Shown here piece by piece: positions 11,802 through 23,800 of a DNA stretch of 64,000 nucleotides. A program made the position numbers and the translations under genes. The stretch lies in the NCBI RefSeq assembly GCF_023065955.2, contig NW_026623100.1, forward strand, positions 70,126,727 to 70,190,726. The letters are read 5' to 3'. The stretch is from Ursus arctos (Eukaryota; Chordata; Mammalia; Carnivora; Ursidae). The notes beneath the pieces were generated by a model. The model made no database searches. It saw only the letters and a list, made by a program, of their open reading frames with translations, and was not told the DNA's origin. Numbering within the stretch: position 1 is the first letter of the stretch; the number at the start of each line of letters is the position of its first letter.

Positions 11802-14800
11802 AAGCTGAAGTCTGGAGACAGGTATAGCTCCTCCAAATTCATGCAGCCACAGATGGCAGGTCACGACTCGGTGGTGTCCCCTTGCACTGTCCCTTGATTC
11901 CAGTCATTCTGCAACGTGGGAGGTGGGCAGGGCCCTAGGATTATCCCCCTTTCACAGATGGGAAAGTCGAGGACAGTTGAGCAGGGACTTGGCTGAGCCT
12001 TGCATGTGACAGTGCCGCCGCCCCCCCCCCCCCCCCGTGGCCTCTCCTGGGCTCCCAGGTGAGCCTGTTGACTATTGAACAGGTTGCCCACCCTGCCTGT
12101 TAGTGGGGAGTGGGGAGCATTCTGGTTTTTGCAGGAGACTTGGGCATTGCACGCATATTCCCCCCCAACTCCCGGGCCTTCGGTTGCACCCCGCTCTCCC
12201 AGATGTGCGCCACCCCCCACCCGCAAGCCCCATCCGGGCCTGGCTTTCTGGAGCAGCGGCGTTTCCAGGTCCTTCCTGCTGTGGACCCTGCGGGGCGCTG
12301 TTGCTCCGCGGCAGGGCTGCTGGAAGGGGGGTCGTCAGCACAAAGCCGGCTGCAGGGACTGGCCTGGCTTTTCTTTGTCTCTTAAACCTGGTTTTGATTA
12401 GGGGAAAAGGCAGTCGCTGCACCAGTGCGGAGTGCTTCAGACAGACAGCCTTCGGCCGGCTCGGGCTGGCTCTGCTGCGCCCCTGTTCGCAGGGTTTTGA
12501 GCTTCCCTGTCCCGGCGTGGCCGTGGAGCAGCACGCATAGCACGCATGCCTCTTACCCTGTGCTGCTCTCGCTGCGTCCACACACAGCCCTTCCCCTGTC
12601 CCGCAGAGTCGTCAGGTTTTACTCTCTGTTTTACTGACTTCACACGCCTGCGAAAGAGGAAATTCTACTATCATAGTCCCACCTTCTGCTGGAAATACCC
12701 TGTTAGGGACATCTTGAATTGTAACTTGGATAACCCACGACTGGTACAGAAAAATGGAAAACACAGTGAAAAGGCCTTTTGCCATGAAGGCTTATGGTTC
12801 TGGATGTACATTTCTCATACCCCAAAATGGGATTGGGTTGTGCGCACCCTTCCATGATTTGCTTATTTTCAGCTTATATACGGGGTTTTTCCAGATCAGT
12901 AAGTGGAGTTCTACGTTCTTAACTCTCTGGTAGTCCATCGGGTCCATGTGCTGTAAGTGGCATTGCCAGGTGCCTGCCTGGGGGCATTGTGATGTTTTCT
13001 GTAGGTTTTTGCTCTTACAGGCAGTGAGGAACTTTATTCTGTCTGGAGCTTTTCCTCCCAGATCACTGCCCTAGAGCCAGGTCCTGGAAGCTTCTGCCCT
13101 GGGGCCTCGGTTGTGCCACTCCGGTGAAGCATTCTTTAGGGAATTAATCCCTCTCTTTTGAGAAGGCCTCTTTGCCCTTGCAAACCCTGCTCCCCCCGGG
13201 AGGCCACTGCCTTCCACCTCTTCCCGCGGTGCCCAGGGAGCACCTCCTCCAGCCCCAGCTCCCGGGGACCCCTGGCACCCCGAGGGACAGGCTGGTTCCT
13301 GCATGGACATGCCTTCCCTCAAGGTCGGGTTTCCCGGCTCTCTGCTCACAGGAGGGGGGTCAGCGCCCAGTGTCCTGTGCATGGCCTCCAGCAGGGAAGC
13401 TGGACTTTTTTGGAGTGTGAATCATGTATTTTGTCACAATTGTTTATACAAATATTGCTTTATCTTCACAAGAGACTCATACGTGTTTTAGTATCACACT
13501 GTCTTAACTCCCTACATTTGGATGAAACCACTGCTCTGGGATGACCCTGTGGTTTTGGAACCCTCCCAGCACAGCACGCTGGCAGGTACCCCCAGACTTG
13601 CTCCCATTGGAGATTTACTTATTTCTGCCCCAGCTTTATTGGGAATTAATCGGCACGTAACATCATGTGAGTTTAAGGTGTACAATGTGATATTTAATAC
13701 GTGTATATATTGCAAAGTAGTGACCACAGTAAGGTTATTGCCACCTCCATCACCTCCCAAAACCACCGTTTCTGAGATTTGGAAGCAAGATGTCCCCCAG
13801 GTGGGCCATGGCGGGGTGTGCAGGGAGAGGCGCAGCGGCGACTTCTCAGCCGCCTCACTCGCGGGCTTGGGGTGCATTCGTGTTCTGGCCCCCGCCTAGG
13901 GTAGCAGGTCCCGCTGAGAATCCTGCGGCACCCTGGAGCTCGTGAGAAGAGCCCCGGAAACCAAAGTTGACGAAAGCCTTGGATGTGGCAGGAGGGAAAT
14001 GAGGCAGGAGCAGCAGGTCCGCTGGCCACAGGGCTTCTGGGAGGGTGGGCTCGGGGGTCCTGGGGGGGCCCTCTGGCTCTTGGGCTTCCCTCCCCTCCCA
14101 CCTGCCACCTGCCAGGGGGCGATTCTCCCGGTCACAGTGGGGCTGTGTCATGTACCGCTATGGACAGCACTGAGCCCTGGACTGGGACCAAAATCAATGA
14201 GGAATGCAGGGGGCACAGCGACAGCTGTCGTACTGGTCACAACCACATCCCCCACTGGGGCAGCAGCACGTGATCTACTGACCAGATCTCCCCGTCCATG
14301 CCAGCGCACGAAGTCTGGCCCGAATGAACGGCGTGATGGTGCTTTCTACTTTTTTTTTCTTTTTTAAGGTGATATTTTGAAGATTTATTTATTTGTTTGT
14401 TTGTCAGGCGGCCAGGAGAGAGCACGAGCAGAGGGAGCGGGAAAAGCAGGCTCCTGGCTGAGCAGGAGCCTGATGTGGGGGTCGACCCTGGGACTCTGGG
14501 ATCATGGTCTGAGCCAAAGGCAGATGCTTAACCAGCTAAGCCACCCAGGCATCCACTTTCCCTTTTTTAATTCAGTAGCAAAAATTTCAGTTCTGGAGAA
14601 ATCTTGTACAGAGCCCCAGTGTGTATCAAACAGCCTGAGGGAGAATTGGCCCGGTTGGAACAGGAGTAGAGACTGGATGTCTGCCCCCTTGGCCTCAGCT
14701 CACCTCTCCCTTGGCCGAGTGGCTCTGTGGAAGGCCCAGACCCCTTAGAGCATGGTTTGAAAGCCACTGGGAAAGCTGGGTGTGAGGTCAGTCCGGAGCA

Positions 14801-17800
14801 AAATTAGAGACAGGCAGTCCCAGGTTCAAATCCCAGTTCTGCCCCTTACCAGCCGGGGGACACTGGGCAGGTCATTGAACTTCTTAGTGCCTCTGTTTCT
14901 TTCTCTATAAATGAAAGACAAAGTCCAGCCCCGGTGGTAGAAGGATAAAGTGAGATGTATGTAGTGCAGGAAATTTCCTTTGTGTAATGTTATCACTACT
15001 TCAGATTAGCTTTGCTCTGAAGAAGCCCTGGGCTGTTTAACCTGAGCTAAAGGCAGCCCTCCCATTTCCTGTTGTATGATGCAACTCCCAGGACCCAGTA
15101 CACCCTGTCAGACTGCTACAGCCAGGGGGCAGGGATTCCCTGCTTCCCCCCAGCCTTAGTCCCCAGCAGCTGGCTTGATTGGCTGTCCTTGATGGGACTG
15201 AATGGTCGCTTGACTCGCTGGGGGTGGAATCTTGGGAGGTCATGCCTGCCATTCCCCTGCCTCAGGCTGCCCCCAAGTAAGAGCATTAGAATGATGGAGC
15301 CTTGCACCTGGGGACTGGAGGGCAAATCCAGCATCTTTGCGGTTATTACTCAGGAACGTGTCCAAGATCACACAGTCACGCTCTGTGGAGCTCCCCACCG
15401 TGGAGCTCCGGGGAGGACTTTACCCCTTACCCCCAGGCTGAGACCCCACCTGTGCCAGGGTGCCAGCTTCCCGGCCCTCGTCCATGTGTTCTCCGTGTTA
15501 GGTGATGGGGGTGATGGGTTTTCTCAATCACAGGGACTGCCAGGCCCCCCCAGGTCACGTGAGCATTGGGAGTGTCATCCGGGATGTGGGAATAAACCAA
15601 GACAGCGCAGGCGAAGGCCTTGATTCAGAGCTGGCCATAGCAAGGGAGGGGTCAGCCACCAGACTGCATTTAGCAGAGACTCAGAAGCAGACTGGGAGTA
15701 GGAACGATTCCTAGTGGGAAAAGAGAAGGCTCGGGTGTGCCCCGACTGGAGGCTGTTGGTGAGGGAGGCTGGTGCCTGGAGGGGGGGCATCCTGCATGCT
15801 GTGCGGACCGTTGAGTGAGCATATTTGGCTTTCTTTGGCTGGGAAAAGGGAAGGGGGTAAAGATTAGGGTAGCTGGAGGTTATCGATCAAGCCCTGGCCG
15901 TCGGGGCCCTAGCTGCGGAGTTGTGGTTTGATTTCCTGGGCTGGTTGCTGCAGGGTGTGGGACAACATCTGCTCTGCCCATTGCCTATTTGTATATTCAG
16001 TCTCTTGGGGCACTTTGGGTGCGGCCAGAGCTGGGTCCTTGCTTTCCAGCAGTGGGGGGCAGAGCCCTTGCAGCCAGACCGGCCTGGCTCGGTGGTGGTG
16101 CAGGTGTGTGCTGGGCGAGGGGCAGGGTTTGGCCCCAGTGGAGAGAAGAAACGTCAGCATGCACAAGCTGAGAGGGCAGGGACATCGTGAGGGGCTGGTC
16201 AGTGAGCCCTCAGGTGGGGCTCAGTGGGCTGGGGAGTCAGGCCCCGGCTGTTGAGAAAGATCTTTGAGTGTGACCCTGGGGCTACAGCAGATGACAGGTG
16301 TTTACCAGGCAGGCCTTGTTTATTTGTTAGGGCCCAGAATGAAGTCGTGGGGCAGAAACATGATGTGAACCTAGTCGGCCTCAGGCTCCCGCTGTGCCCT
16401 GTGCCAGCCTGCCTGTGGGCTCCCTGTCACAGCTTCCAGAACATTCCTTACTGCCATGTAACAGCTAAGGGAACAGACCCAGAGAAGTGAAATGACTAGC
16501 CTGAGCTCATACATGGATTCCCTGGCATCCCCCTCCAGGGCTGCTCCCCGGGAACAGAAAGGCCACATTCTTCCCCAGGCCCTCACTTCCCCGACTCTCC
16601 TCCCCTGTGTGCCTGCTGCCGGGCTCTTGGCCACTTTGCATACACCAAGTGCTTCCCACTTTGGCATTTGCACAGGGCTGGTCTCTTCCTAGAACATCGC
16701 TTTCCCGACTCTGCTCAGCCCCCGTCCAGCGTTTCCCCGAAACTCCCGTCCAGGGAGGCTAGCGTGGCTCATGGGGTGACTGCCTCTTCTCAGTGACCTG
16801 CACCACGCTGATGACCGGGTCATCGTGGAAGCCCCGAGGCCTGGTGCTGCTACAAACAGCATTGTCCCAGAATGAGTTTCACAGAAGTTCATTTATGGGC
16901 ACTCACTCTGAGAATTTTCTCTCAGTGAAAAAGAGACTAAATTTAAAATTTAAAAATGAAAAATACTTTATTGGAAAGCAGGAACACTGTATGATTGGAA
17001 AGGAGGTCGATTTCTGTATCTGGTTAAGCATCACCCTGGCTTGGAAGGTAAGTCATGCTGTCCGTGAGTCTTGGCTTCAGAAGGTTCCACTGCCTTCTGT
17101 TCCGTCCAGGAGATACTCCCGCCACTCAGGTGACACAGGTCCTGGGCAGCTGGTGCCCATGGGGAGGGGGGGGGCAGGTGCATCCAGGAGCACGGACACA
17201 GGCCCCCTGGGTGGCTGGAGGGGAAGCTGCTGTCATGTGTCAGTCACTGTCCCCACAGCTGCCTGAGCCCCATGAGCGGGGCTGCTTCTTGGGCTGCCGG
17301 AGCCGTCAGCCTCGGCCTCTGCCGCCTCCCTCACGTTGGCTCCACAGCCGCCTGCACAGTGGGCCTGCTCTGGACATCTGTCTGCTGGCAGGCACACAGA
17401 GCAGGAGAGCTGGTGTCTGTCCGTGTGCACACCTGCGTGCTGCAGGAACTTGCTTCCACACGCCTGCACCCACCCGGGGAGCCCCCCACCCGCCTCCTGC
17501 CACCTGTGCCGTGCCGGAGCCTGCCCCGGTTCAGGCGACCTCCTTCATGCTCACCAGGAAGGCAGGAGCCATTTGGTCCCTCACCAGGAGGTCTGTCCAT
17601 CGCTCACTTCTCTGTTCTGTGCCCCGTTGCCCCAGCCCTGGTGACAAGAGTCTAATCCTGTTGGCCCCCCTTTGGTGAAGGGAGAAGAGAGGCGTCCTTT
17701 ATCGTGTTGGTGCACAGGGCGGGCTGGCGGACGGGCACCAAAGAGTCGGGCGGTGCGTCCTGCAGGCAGCCAGGGGGATGCTGGTGGGGCAGGAGCACAG

Positions 17801-20800
17801 CAGGGGTGGTGGGGTGGGGGCAGGGCCTTAGTCCGTGTATGCAGCCTGAGTCCGTGCTCTTGCAGTCTGTGAACGAGGGGAAGAAAGTGGGCTGGGGGAC
17901 TCACCTCACATAGGATATACCTGACGTCTCCCTGAGGCCACATGCCCCTTCTGCTCACTGATCACTTCACAGTCCACATTTTCTAGGAGCTCTGTTGCCT
18001 TGTGGTGTTCCCCCTGACCCCGTCTCCCCGTCCCCCCGTTGTGCTGCCGTGCTCCCCCAGGCCAGGCCTTGATTGTTTCTCCGTGGACCGTGAGCCAAGC
18101 TGCCCTGGGGACCCGGTTCCTGATCGTGCCCGAGCCATGCCCCTGGCAGACCCCCACAGACGAGGGGCTCACTTCCTCTGCCCGAGTCCGTGTCTGTTTC
18201 GCTTTGCCTCCTCCAGGAAGCCCTAGGGCTGGGTTGTATCCTTTCTCTGTGCTCCGTGTATTCCGGAACTATTGCTCTGTGGTCATGACAGGTTTATGTG
18301 CCTCTTGAGTCTCACCTGTGAGCTTCTGGGGACAGTGGCAGGTCTCCCTGCTCAGCCCGGGAGGTGCATGTGGGAGGGGCTTCGTGAGTGCTGGGTCACA
18401 GAGGGCATCGGCCGTGAACGCACGAGCTGCCTACAGAGTTGTTGAGGGCAGGTGAGGAGACCAGCTGACGTGACCGCCAGCTTCGGAGGAGCGAAGCCTT
18501 CCGGGTTCCGTCTCTGTCTCAGACTGGTGCTGGGAACCCTCTGTCTTCACACCCTTTCTGCTCTTCCTGGGGGAGCAGGTGGAAATAAGTCTGGATAAGA
18601 GATGCACTATCACCTGTGTCCTCTGTGTGTTCATTTGTCTGTCCTTCCTTTTCCCCTCCTTCCTTCCTTCCTTCCTCTCTTCTTTCCTTCCTTCCTTCCA
18701 TCCATCAGTCCCTCTTTCATCTAGTACCCATCGAGCGTCTGCCTGGACCAGGCACACTGCTGCGGCCCAGAGACTCAAGTTTGGGGGCCAACCAGAGCAG
18801 GACCCTGGGGCTTTGAGCTGTCAGTGCGCCATATTTCCTGCCTGTTCTTTGTCTCCCCTGGAGACGGTCAGGGAGAGTTGGGGACGGAGGATGGCCTGGG
18901 TGGGTGGGGTAGAGTACGGACAGTGCCTGACGGAACAGCGTCACGTGCCATAGATGCGTTTTATGTCAGTTCAAGACGATGAAAGACCAGAAATGTCTCC
19001 AGGGAGAAAAACAAGATCATTCGTCCAGTTCGAGAGGTAAATTCACACAGCAGGAAAGTCAGGCCTAATTTGTGTTCTCAGCACCAGAAGTAGGTGTAAG
19101 AAGGGAAATCATTGAGATCTCTGCGAAACTTCTCCAGACAGAATTCAGCATGTGTGTTCTCTCACTTTCTTTGTTCTGCAGACCGTTCCCTTCTTTCTGT
19201 GCTTCCTCTGATTTCTGGTCCATGGGAAGCCTCTGGCCCCCCTGCTCCGGGGTCCTGGATCCAGGAGCAGGGCCACATGAGGGCTGCCTGTGGCTGATTG
19301 AGGGCAGCAGTGGGGCTGAGCCCATAGGCCCCAGGCTGGGCCAGTGGCTCCACACCTGGCTGGTCATCAGATTCCTCGGAGATTCCAACCCAGCTTCCTG
19401 GGCCGGCCCTGGGGCTCTGACTCAGTGGCTCTTGGCTAGAGCCGTCTCTGGCTGGCCTGCCTCAAGCGGCATGGCCTGTCTTTGGTATCCACTTTCCAGG
19501 GGTCATGAAGGCGAACTGGCTCTGCCAGATCTGTGAAACAAACAGCAGATGTCCCTGTTGGAGGAAGCAGGGACGGGGGTGCATGGGGCTTCCTGGCACA
19601 GCCCTGCCACTGCATCTCTGCTCTCCATTTCGTCCTCGAAACATGCAGACCCGAGCCTGTTGTCCTCACCCCATCCTGGATCTCTTCCCTGCTACGGGGA
19701 CACTTTGTAGGGACAAGAGCACAGGACCGTGAGCGGGGCCTCGGCCCTGAATGCGTAGGTGTGCTCCGTCCTGGGGCTGTGACCCTGTAGCAGGTGCACT
19801 TCCAGCTCCTGTGGCTTCTCCCATCTCAGCCAAGCCTGAGATTCTCCAGGAAGTCTGCAGCCAGACCGTGGGAATGGTCGCCCCTGAGCACCCTGCCCTC
19901 CAGCACCCAGGGCAGCCTGCTGCTCTGTCCCTCTGCCGCTGGTTGGTCTGTGCTATCGAGTAGGGCAGGGCTTCTGTGTGCGGTTTCCTGCACAGTGTTG
20001 CCAGCAGGAGCTCAGACGGTGACCTCCGTCCAGTGGAACTGCCCGCCAGGCAGACAGGCACACCAGAAATCCTGTTTCCAGTAAAAAGCATATTTTTCCT
20101 ATTTGCGGGAACCTTATAATGGCTAATTTTGGCATCCACAGCAGGGATTGGATTCATGTTAAAGTAAAACCAAGTCTGTTTATTTATCTGCAGTGTGACT
20201 TATGTATGCAGATCTGCAGGGTTCGATTTCAAAAATGCCTGCATGAGCCCTGCGTCACCACCACCCAGGGCAGGAAACGAAGCAGTCCCGTGGCCCAGAA
20301 GCTTCCCTCGTGCCCTCTCCCACTTTCCCAGAGCAGCGTCTGGTCCAAGGTAGAACCTTGGCCAGTGGGAGAATGAGACGTAAAGGGACCTTGGTGGGGG
20401 TGACAGAGCCAGTGGGGCTCTGAGTGGCCAGAGAGGTTTCTTGAAGGAGGTGGGGTTTGCCCAGTGGGACTGAAGTGTTTGCTGGGATGACCAAGGTGTC
20501 ACTTCTCAAGGCTGCTTTCTGCTGTTCCCTGGGTACCACCTGTCCGTAGCCTCAGACTGCATCCACCCCCCTTTCCAAGTGGCACTGATATGCCTCTGAG
20601 CCCGGCCCCTGGCAGGTGGCCCCCACAGCCCCCAGAAGGAGAGCAGCTTCTCTGCCCTGTGAGCAGGCAGGCAGGCAGGCCTGAGTCCTGGCCCGGCAAT
20701 CGTCCGGCTCCTTGACTTTCCCTTGCTCCTCCCGCACATCCTAACGTCAGTGCTTGCTGGGGCACAGGGCTCAGCCGCTTTTGCTAGCAGGGTCTCACAC

Positions 20801-23800
20801 CCCAGGGCACTGGAAAGTTCCTTCTTGACACAAGCTCAAGCTCACCTCGCCTGCGTGGCTCAGACCAGGCCACCTGCACCAGCCAGTCGGACTCTCGTGA
20901 AAAGTCCTGACCTTGAGCCGTTTCTGTGATTCCGTAGCTCCAAGAAGCCCAAGAAGCACCCCGAAGTGGCGGTGAAGCCCAAACCCTCACCCCGACTCAC
21001 CATTTTTGATGAAGAGGTGGACCCTGATGAGGGGCTCTTCGGCCCGGGCACGAAGCCCGCCCCCCAGCGCCCCGCAGAGGATGCGCCCCTCCAGGACCGT
21101 AAGTAGAGCCTCCTGGCATTCCCTTCACTCGGGGTGTCCGCGCCGTGACCCAGCCAGCCTCTGTAAGGGGTTTTGGACCGGCTCCACATGAGCAGACGGA
21201 AACGTCTCCTTGTCCCGTTTCAACATGTTACACACTCAGCATACAGAGATTTTCTGCTGGAGAAATCTAGTCTTGCACTTTGTGTCCCCAGAGCCTGGAA
21301 CATTCCAGACTGTATGTTTGTTCTGATCGTCCCCTGGAAGAGGAGGGGGCATCTCTGTCATTCCAGTGGCCAGGTGTGGGCACTGTCTGGGGAGGAGATG
21401 CAGCCCCCCAGGTGTGCTGTGACGGTGTATGATTCGGGTTGGAATGAGAGATTTTGTGTGACCTGAAGAGGCCCCACTGGAGCGTCCTCTGCAGAGTTGG
21501 AAAGGGGAAAGCCAAGCGGCCTTGGGACTCCTATGCTTGTTCCTAGGTCTGACCTTTCGTCACCCCACCCGGGTCCTCATTCAGGAGGAACAAATGCTGT
21601 CACCCATTTATCCAGCCAGCTCTTGGTGACCACCCACTGAAGGCCAGGCTCTGTGCTGAGCCTGAGAGCACATCGATGAGAAAGACACAGTCCCGGCCTC
21701 GGGGCTCAGAGGACATGTCCCGACAATTACCGGGTCACTGTTGAGTGCTGTCCCTTGCCCTCGTCCTGTCCCCACCTGGGCCTGTTCCTCTGGTTCTCTG
21801 TGCTCTGCCTTGTTTCTTACTCACGGTCTCCTGGCTGGGCCGGCAGGCTGGCGAGGTTGTCTCCCCCCTGTACCCCTTCGCAGCTGAGGACGGGCCAGGC
21901 CGTCCTCTGACCACTCTGCTCCTGCCTTCTCCACAGCCCTGAAGTTGTTTGAGGATCCTGACCTCGGTGGTGCCGTCCCTCTGGGAGACCCCTTACTGCT
22001 GCCTGCCGCCCAGGAGAGTGGAGGGCGCGTGTCCCACGCAGAGCTGTTCAGGTACCGTCCGTCCCTCACGTGCTCCCCTGTCAGCCCTGAGAGTAGCCTG
22101 GACAGAGCCAGGGACCCGTCCCCGTGTGAGAGCGTCTCACCAGCTTCGGCCTCCAGTGGACGCCATCTCGGCCCATCAGAGGCAGGAGCCTGTGGGTGGG
22201 CGCTGACCAGGAGGCAGTGGTGGGGATTGGGGCAGGGGTGGGGGTGGGCCGCAGCCCAGGGCAGCTCAGCACGCTCCAGAAGGAGCTTCATGAATACAAG
22301 TTTTTGTCTTTGTTTTCATACTCACACTTTTCATAGTTTATGTGAAGAATAATTAAATTATATAATTGCAGGAGCAAGTATAACTGGCATAAATAGGTTT
22401 GGGAACAACTGAAATGGGTCCTTGGTAGCACGCAGCCCTCCCGGGGTGAGGGGGGCAAAGCGCAGGAGTGCCGGACAGCGCGGGTCCCGGCAGCAAGTTG
22501 TAGAGGGGAGCGTGAGGCAGAGTCCGTTACACGGAGATGGGGGGACAGACGCGTGCACAAGTGCCGGCTCCTGCCTCGGAGTGCTTGCCGTGGTCCGTGT
22601 GCTGGACTCCGCACATGGCCTCAGTTCATCCTCACAACGCCCCCACCCCCGAGCCATCTTCTCCGATTTAGAGAACAGAGTATGGGAAGATAACTGGTCC
22701 AAGGCCGCAGCTGCCACAGGACAGAGCCAGGATTGGGACCCGGTCCACCGGATCTGTGTCCTGTCCTCCCGGCTCCTCCCAGGGCTCTCGAGGCACTTGC
22801 AGGAGGAGAGGCTGGGAGATCTGCCTCCCGCCCTGGGCCGGCCACGCTCCCCGGGTTTCTGCGTGTGCCAGCTGCGCTCTCCACGTACTTGGTACTATGC
22901 GTCTCCGTTGCATCATCCGTGCCCCCCAGAACGTGGCTGTGCTCGGCGGTTTACAGGAGGCCAAGCTGTCTCTTTCCAGGAACTAGTTACGTGGTGCCGA
23001 GAGGCTGTCATGTGCACCCTCGTTAGCAGTCTTGGGCTGTTAGACAGCCCTGTCAGTGCCCAAGTCACAGCAAATGCATCTTGTCTTTACATCTCCCTGT
23101 GGCCCCTGGCATCTGTTCCCTATCATCTCGTGTTCTTGCCCCTGACCGCCCCGGCAGGCTGGGAGAAGCTGGGGTGGTGCTGTCTTGAGAGGAGAAACTG
23201 AGGTACGGGAAAGCAGACTAGTAGAGTCAGCCCTGGGGAGGGCGGCAGGGCCCCACTGAGTGTGCCCTGCCCGGGGAGGCTCTGCCCTCTCCCAGGACTC
23301 AGTGTGCCCTGGGGAGGCCATTCCACGGGGACTTTCCTGGCACAGTTTATTCTGAATCGTGACGCCAGCCCTTCCCGACCCACGTTCTTCAGAACTCTGG
23401 TGTCCCCTTCAAAGGGTTCTGTGGCCGAGTGGCTGGGGCAATACCCGTGTTCAGCAGGACTCTGTGGGCACAAGTGGGAAACAGTGTGGCGCATTGTACA
23501 TTCCCGTTGGTCTCTGGGACCCTTTCCTTTGTCATGCCTCTTGGCATCCCCCAGAGCCCTCTGGGAATCCCTGGGGAATGGGTGTCTGTGGCCCTGCCTT
23601 CGCTCTGCCAGAAAGCTGGTGATAAAGACTTCACATTCTGAGAGCGGGAGCCAGGTTTTCTCCTTTGTGCTGGCTCTGTGACCGTCCAGGCAGCGATGGG
23701 GGTTCCTTGTGGTAAAAAGCTTCCTGACCCTCACTGATTCACTGAGGCTGTCACCCGTCGTTCATGCCATCATGGCCGTCAGCTAGCCTGAAGCCCACCT

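Larger units (their letters stand above)
9515..20937 (+). other. HS1BP3: HS1BP3 intron 4
   Basis: The largest intron in the window (11423 bases). It contains an inverted pair of MIR-like fragments (10330-10625), a (TG)23 microsatellite (11755-11800), a C16 run (12021-12036), a diverged - strand L1 3' fragment (13600-13765), a - strand carnivore SINE (14350-14554), a + strand MIR (14800-14965), a TTCC-rich simple repeat (18641-18706) and a MER5A-like fragment (19335-19450). I find no additional coding exon of HS1BP3 and no nested gene that I can support. Confidence 0.8.

Noticed and set aside
11649..11897. Open frame through the TG microsatellite with alternating C-V residues
   Set aside because: An artefact of reading a dinucleotide repeat.
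12100..12560. Possible CpG island promoter in intron 4
   Set aside because: CpG density is only moderate, and I see no TSS motif or conserved first exon nearby.
22422..23201. A 259-codon open frame on the + strand within HS1BP3 intron 6
   Set aside because: It overlaps a reverse-oriented MIR, is compositionally GC-rich without family resemblance, and lies between two well defined HS1BP3 exons. Long chance frames are common in GC-rich mammalian DNA.
23418..23490. A tRNA-like start (TGTGGCCGAGTGGCTGG)
   Set aside because: It resembles a tRNA-Leu/Ser A box, but there is no matching B box (GGTTCGA-type), no acceptor-stem complement and no T-stem downstream.
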